From Thermoplasmatales archaeon UBA582 (GTDB taxonomy: Archaea > Thermoplasmatota > Thermoplasmata > Thermoplasmatales > Thermoplasmataceae), in the NCBI GenBank assembly GCA_002502705.1, contig DAQB01000114.1, positions 1-7,618 on the forward strand: a DNA stretch of 7,618 nucleotides. Reading direction: 5' to 3'. The notes below the pieces were generated by a model, which was not told the DNA's origin, made no database searches, and worked only from the letters and a program-made list of their open reading frames with translations. Both the position numbers and the translations under genes were made by a program. This document shows, piece by piece, positions 5,341 through 7,618 of this stretch. How positions within the stretch are numbered: the first letter of the stretch is position 1; each line of letters begins with the position of its first letter.

Positions 5341-6090
5341 ACCGGAACGCAGCATTGCAACATAATTAACACAGGATGTAACGCCAGAGCCACAGTATAG
5401 AACAATGTTATCTGTCTTTGTCTTGAGCATTTTCCTGACCTCTTCCTTTTCCTTGTATGTATTATCGGGGTTGAGGAAATTTTTCCAGAATATGTTGTGA
5501 GCTTCAGGTATGTGCCCGGCAACCGGATCTATTGGTTCCACTTTCCCTTCATATCGTTCAGGAGCTCTTGCATCAATAAGGAAAATATTCTTCTTAGAGG
5601 CAATCTCCTCTTTTGATGCTATAAGATCCTTCCTTTCAACAAGGTTCACTCTGGTCCACCTCTTTTCAGGAATCTCCCTCGTAATCATCCCTCCTGCTTT
5701 TGTCCAGGCGGATATTCCGCCATTAAGAACAAAGACATTATCCATTGAATAATAACGCATCAGAAACCAGAACCTAGCCGCACCGGAATTATCATCATCG
5801 TAGGCAATAACCATGGAATTTCCGTCTATTCCGGAAGATTCAAGAGTTTCTTTGAATTTTTCTACAGGTGGAAAAGGATGTCTTCCTCTGTTTTCTATAT
5901 CTTTTGAAGCAAGATCCTTTTCCAGATCCAGAAAGATTGCTTTGGGCAGATGACCTTTCAAATAGGAATTATAACCGTAATTTTTATCCTGAAGATCGTA
6001 CCTGCAGTCAACCAGCACTAAATTAGTATCCCTGATATGATCCTTCAGCCATTTAACCCCAATAACGGGATCATCTCTGTTTAATTTCAT
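5287..6090 (-). CDS. Two-domain rhodanese-family sulfurtransferase (3-mercaptopyruvate/thiosulfate sulfurtransferase), 267 aa
   Basis: Transfers sulfane sulfur from 3-mercaptopyruvate or thiosulfate to thiols or cyanide through a persulfide on the active Cys; cytosolic. The N-terminal rhodanese domain (about 8-135) is catalytically inactive and keeps structural motifs VDCRYDL, GHLPKAIFLD, GRHPFPP and LNGGISAW. The C-terminal domain (about 150-265) has LIDARAPERY, AGHIPEAHNI and the active loop CGSGVTSC at 233-240, with Cys233 as nucleophile. CGSGVT is the pattern of mercaptopyruvate sulfurtransferases; thiosulfate enzymes usually have basic residues in this loop, so mercaptopyruvate is the likelier donor. 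A second Cys, Cys240, sits close by and could form a disulfide. Length is normal for the family, with no signal peptide. The ATG at 6090 has a strong ribosome site (GAGAGGAGAT). It diverges from the HTH_10 regulator gene. Confidence 0.93.
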   Translation of the reverse strand: MKLNRDDPVIGVKWLKDHIRDTNLVLVDCRYDLQDKNYGYNSYLKGHLPKAIFLDLEKDLASKDIENRGRHPFPPVEKFKETLESSGIDGNSMVIAYDDDNSGAARFWFLMRYYSMDNVFVLNGGISAWTKAGGMITREIPEKRWTRVNLVERKDLIASKEEIASKKNIFLIDARAPERYEGKVEPIDPVAGHIPEAHNIFWKNFLNPDNTYKEKEEVRKMLKTKTDNIVLYCGSGVTSCVNYVAMLRSGLTPRLYPGGWSEWVTNG

Positions 6091-6097
6091 ATGGTAT

Positions 6098-6105
6098 CTC
6101 CTCTC
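6098..6105 (-). promoter_or_regulatory. Strong ribosome binding site of the sulfurtransferase gene
   Basis: GAGAGGAG on the minus strand ends 7 bases before the ATG at 6090. It is the clearest ribosome site in the window next to that of eL37. It implies a leadered mRNA, unlike the ABC operon. Confidence 0.6.
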
Positions 6106-6122
6106 TTATTTTCAAGTAGAAG

Positions 6123-6130
6123 GTTAAAGT
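6123..6130 (+). promoter_or_regulatory. Candidate TATA element for the HTH_10 regulator
   Basis: GTTAAAGT is centred about 31 bases before the ATG at 6158, so transcription would start only a few bases before it and the mRNA would be nearly leaderless. If the TTATAA at 6146-6151 were used instead, the start would shift to the ATG at 6185, which has GAGG 8 bases upstream. Confidence 0.3.
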
Positions 6131-6132
6131 TG

Positions 6133-6149
6133 ATAATGTTTCTCATTAT
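6133..6149. promoter_or_regulatory. Dyad in the divergent promoter, candidate shared operator
   Basis: ATAATG-TTTCT-CATTAT is a perfect inverted repeat with 6-base arms and a 5-base spacer, in the 67-base gap between the two divergent starts. Its right arm overlaps TTATAATG on the minus strand (6151-6144), the best TATA candidate for the sulfurtransferase gene. It also lies between the TATA element and the predicted start of the regulator gene. A protein bound here could control both genes. The dyad is seen directly; its role is inferred. Confidence 0.45.
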
Positions 6150-6157
6150 AACGATCT

Positions 6158-6781
6158 ATGCTCAAGATAGTTGAGGCTTTCATAATGCTGACCAGAAACG
6201 ACTGTCAAATAACAAAAGAAACAAGGCACAGATTTCCAGGGTGTAAAATCGCCAGGTTGAAAATCTCGCCTGACAAAACAACTCACCTGATCACATATAA
6301 TGAAGACGTTGAGGATCTTTACACTGCATTTCAGAAGAAGGGTATTGTTTCGAGCAGAATAGGTACCAATGCTATATGGGCAGAGGCTAACAGCTGCTCA
6401 GCATGCCACGCCCTTGCGCTATCAGGAGCTGTGGTGCTGTCAAGCAGGGCAGTGAGTGACGATCAGATTGTTTACAGGGTAATTGCTAAGTCAACGGGAG
6501 CACTGGAGAAGATAATTAAGGGATTAAGAGACAGCGGACTTGAACCCAGTGTGACATATCATGATTTCCCGAAGGATCTTACTGACCGGGAAAGGGAGAT
6601 CCTCTATGAAGTATACGTTCACGGCTTTTTCGATCAGATGAGGAAATCTTCTCTTACAGATATAGCCAAGAATCTTGGGGTTTCAACTGCCACGTTATCA
6701 GAGGGGCTCAGAAGAACTCTACGGAAAATAGTGAGAGATTATCTTGAGGATATGCTTCTTGAAACGATTGAGAGCCAGTAA
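6158..6781 (+). CDS. Bat-type HTH_10 family transcriptional regulator, 207 aa
   Basis: An archaeal DNA-binding regulator of the bacterio-opsin-activator group. The C-terminal HTH_10 domain (about 141-195) begins LTDREREILYEVYVHGFFD and continues with SLTDIAKNLGVSTATLSEGLRRT, the helix-turn-helix. The N-terminal part (1-135) is an alpha/beta sensory region of the kind found in such regulators, without PAS or GAF hallmarks. It carries NSCSACHALA (79-88), in which Cys80, Cys83 and His84 could bind a metal or form a redox switch, plus Cys16 and Cys29. I prefer the ATG at 6158 because residues 2-9 look like the first strand of the domain; ATG 6185, with GAGG 8 bases upstream, is the alternative. 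The gene diverges from the sulfurtransferase gene, suggesting it regulates it and may sense thiols, sulfane sulfur or metal. Its stop abuts that of the convergent thiolase. Confidence 0.9.
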   Translation: MLKIVEAFIMLTRNDCQITKETRHRFPGCKIARLKISPDKTTHLITYNEDVEDLYTAFQKKGIVSSRIGTNAIWAEANSCSACHALALSGAVVLSSRAVSDDQIVYRVIAKSTGALEKIIKGLRDSGLEPSVTYHDFPKDLTDREREILYEVYVHGFFDQMRKSSLTDIAKNLGVSTATLSEGLRRTLRKIVRDYLEDMLLETIESQ

Positions 6782-7618
6782 TTAATTTAGCATTTCTACT
6801 ATACAAGCGTTAGCCATGCCACCGCCCTCGCATATCGCAATCAGGCCCAGATGATATCTCTTTATTTTCATTACATTCAGTATTGTCGTAAGGATCCTGC
6901 ACCCAGTTGCACCGACAGGATGACCGAGTGCAATGGCTCCGCCAAATACGTTTAACCTGCTATCATCGACATGGAATTCTTTCTGCCACGCAAGTGGGAC
7001 AGGTGCAAAAGCTTCGTTTATCTCAAAGCAGTCAAAATCATCTATTCTCATTCCTGAGCGCTCTAATAATTTGTGTGTTGCGCTAATTGGGCCGAGAAGC
7101 ATTGTTACAGGATCTGTGCCTATGCTTGCGAAACTACTTATTTTAGCGATTGGCTCTGAATCAGTTTTCTTCAAACCTTTGTCGGATGTTATCATTGTAA
7201 AGCTAGATCCATCTGAAATCTGGCTTGAATTTCCTGCGTTTATCATTTCAACGCCTGGAAAAGCATCTGGGAGCGAGAGAATTTTCTCAATTGTTGTATC
7301 GGGTCTGATGCACTGATCCCTATCAATAGTCTGATTATTGTCAACCGTTATTGGTATAACCTCATTTTTAAACCAGTTTCGCGATTCATGTGCTTTCATG
7401 TGGCTAATATAGCTGAAAGTTGCGAGGTCTGATTTTGACATATTGTATTTCCTGGCAATCAACTCCGCTCCCTTGGCCTGAGAAAACCAGCCGCTTTTCA
7501 TAGAATAGCGCTTGGATATGGATGCAGTTAGCGGTGATGCTTCACTACTGATATTAGAAGAGAGAGGTACATTTGACATCGATTCTACCCCGCCCGCGAA
7601 TACTACATCATAATATCC
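6782..7618 (-). CDS. Thiolase (acetyl-CoA acetyltransferase / 3-ketoacyl-CoA thiolase), N-terminal part outside the window
   Basis: Catalyses the thiolytic cleavage of 3-ketoacyl-CoA or the reverse condensation of two acetyl-CoA. The frame is open through the right edge: bases 7580-7618 encode GYYDVVFAGGVES directly before MSNVP, the conserved internal GG-x-ESMSN motif. The Met at 7579 is therefore not the start. About 278 residues are visible of roughly 390. Motifs, numbered from the first visible residue: RPDTTIEK (105-112), INAGNSSQISDG (126-137), FEINEAFAP (198-206), GGAIALGHPVGATG (226-239) with catalytic His233, and CEGGGMANA (263-271) with catalytic Cys263. The nucleophilic Cys, near residue 90 of a full protein, lies outside. 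NEAFA and GHPxGATG mark the classical thiolase group rather than the archaeal SCP2-like thiolases of the mevalonate pathway, so fatty acid beta-oxidation is likely but not proven. It converges on the HTH_10 gene with no gap. Confidence 0.94.
   Translation of the reverse strand, partial: GYYDVVFAGGVESMSNVPLSSNISSEASPLTASISKRYSMKSGWFSQAKGAELIARKYNMSKSDLATFSYISHMKAHESRNWFKNEVIPITVDNNQTIDRDQCIRPDTTIEKILSLPDAFPGVEMINAGNSSQISDGSSFTMITSDKGLKKTDSEPIAKISSFASIGTDPVTMLLGPISATHKLLERSGMRIDDFDCFEINEAFAPVPLAWQKEFHVDDSRLNVFGGAIALGHPVGATGCRILTTILNVMKIKRYHLGLIAICEGGGMANACIVEMLN

Noticed and set aside
6395..6409. CSACH in the HTH_10 regulator as a haem c attachment site
   Set aside because: The protein is cytosolic with a DNA-binding domain and no signal peptide, so covalent haem attachment is unlikely. 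Metal or redox sensing is more plausible.
6782..7579. Thiolase read as a complete 265-residue protein starting at the Met of MSNVP
   Set aside because: That Met belongs to the conserved internal GG-x-ESMSN motif, and the frame stays open through 7618 with thiolase-like sequence. The gene is truncated by the window edge.
1..7618. CRISPR array, transposase gene or defence system
   Set aside because: No regularly spaced repeats, no DDE, serine or tyrosine recombinase motifs and no nuclease or Cas signatures were seen on either strand.

Overview
The window looks like a chromosomal segment of an archaeon, most likely in or near the Thermoplasmata. The evidence is an archaeal Sm-like protein gene overlapping a gene for the archaeal/eukaryotic ribosomal protein eL37, a Bat-type HTH_10 regulator, promoters that look like TATA boxes (some close enough to the ATG to imply leaderless mRNAs), frequent AGA/AGG/ATA codons and moderately low GC. 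The lineage call is inference; archaeal origin is well supported.

Layout, left to right. (1) Positions 1-1776, all on the minus strand: a tight cluster LSm -> eL37 -> purF. LSm and eL37 overlap by ATGA. The purF leader overlaps the eL37 3' end in another frame. purF runs off the left edge with probably only a few residues missing. (2) Positions 1777-2424: about 650 bases with no gene I can support. They hold a candidate LSm promoter, several inverted repeats and possible decayed coding sequence. (3) Positions 2425-5015, minus strand: a four-gene, overlapping operon of ABC ATPase -> ABC-2-like permease -> second six-helix membrane protein -> winged-helix (HTH_34-like) regulator, with a promoter apparently suited to a leaderless mRNA. 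This looks like a self-regulated export or drug/peptide-resistance transporter; the substrate is unknown. (4) Positions 5016-5286: a spacer with possible terminator T-tracts for the sulfurtransferase gene and a start-less open frame that may be a relic. (5) Positions 5287-6781: a two-domain rhodanese / 3-mercaptopyruvate sulfurtransferase (minus) diverging from a Bat-type HTH_10 regulator with a CxxCH cysteine motif (plus). The 67-base shared promoter contains a clean dyad. (6) Positions 6782-7618, minus strand: the C-terminal part of a classical thiolase, cut by the right edge. Its stop codon abuts the stop codon of the HTH_10 gene with no base between them.

How the pieces may work together. 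The left cluster is housekeeping: RNA binding, ribosome and purine synthesis. The ABC operon carries its own regulator, so it probably responds to a small molecule or membrane stress. The sulfurtransferase and HTH_10 pair suggests a sulfur- or thiol-responsive unit, because the regulator carries a conserved-looking Cys pair and both promoters share one dyad. I found no CRISPR array, tRNA, rRNA or intact insertion sequence. Nothing here is clearly a wholly new system. The best leads are the divergent sulfurtransferase/regulator pair, the ABC operon with its unusual ATPase Q-loop, and the purF propeptide embedded in the eL37 gene.
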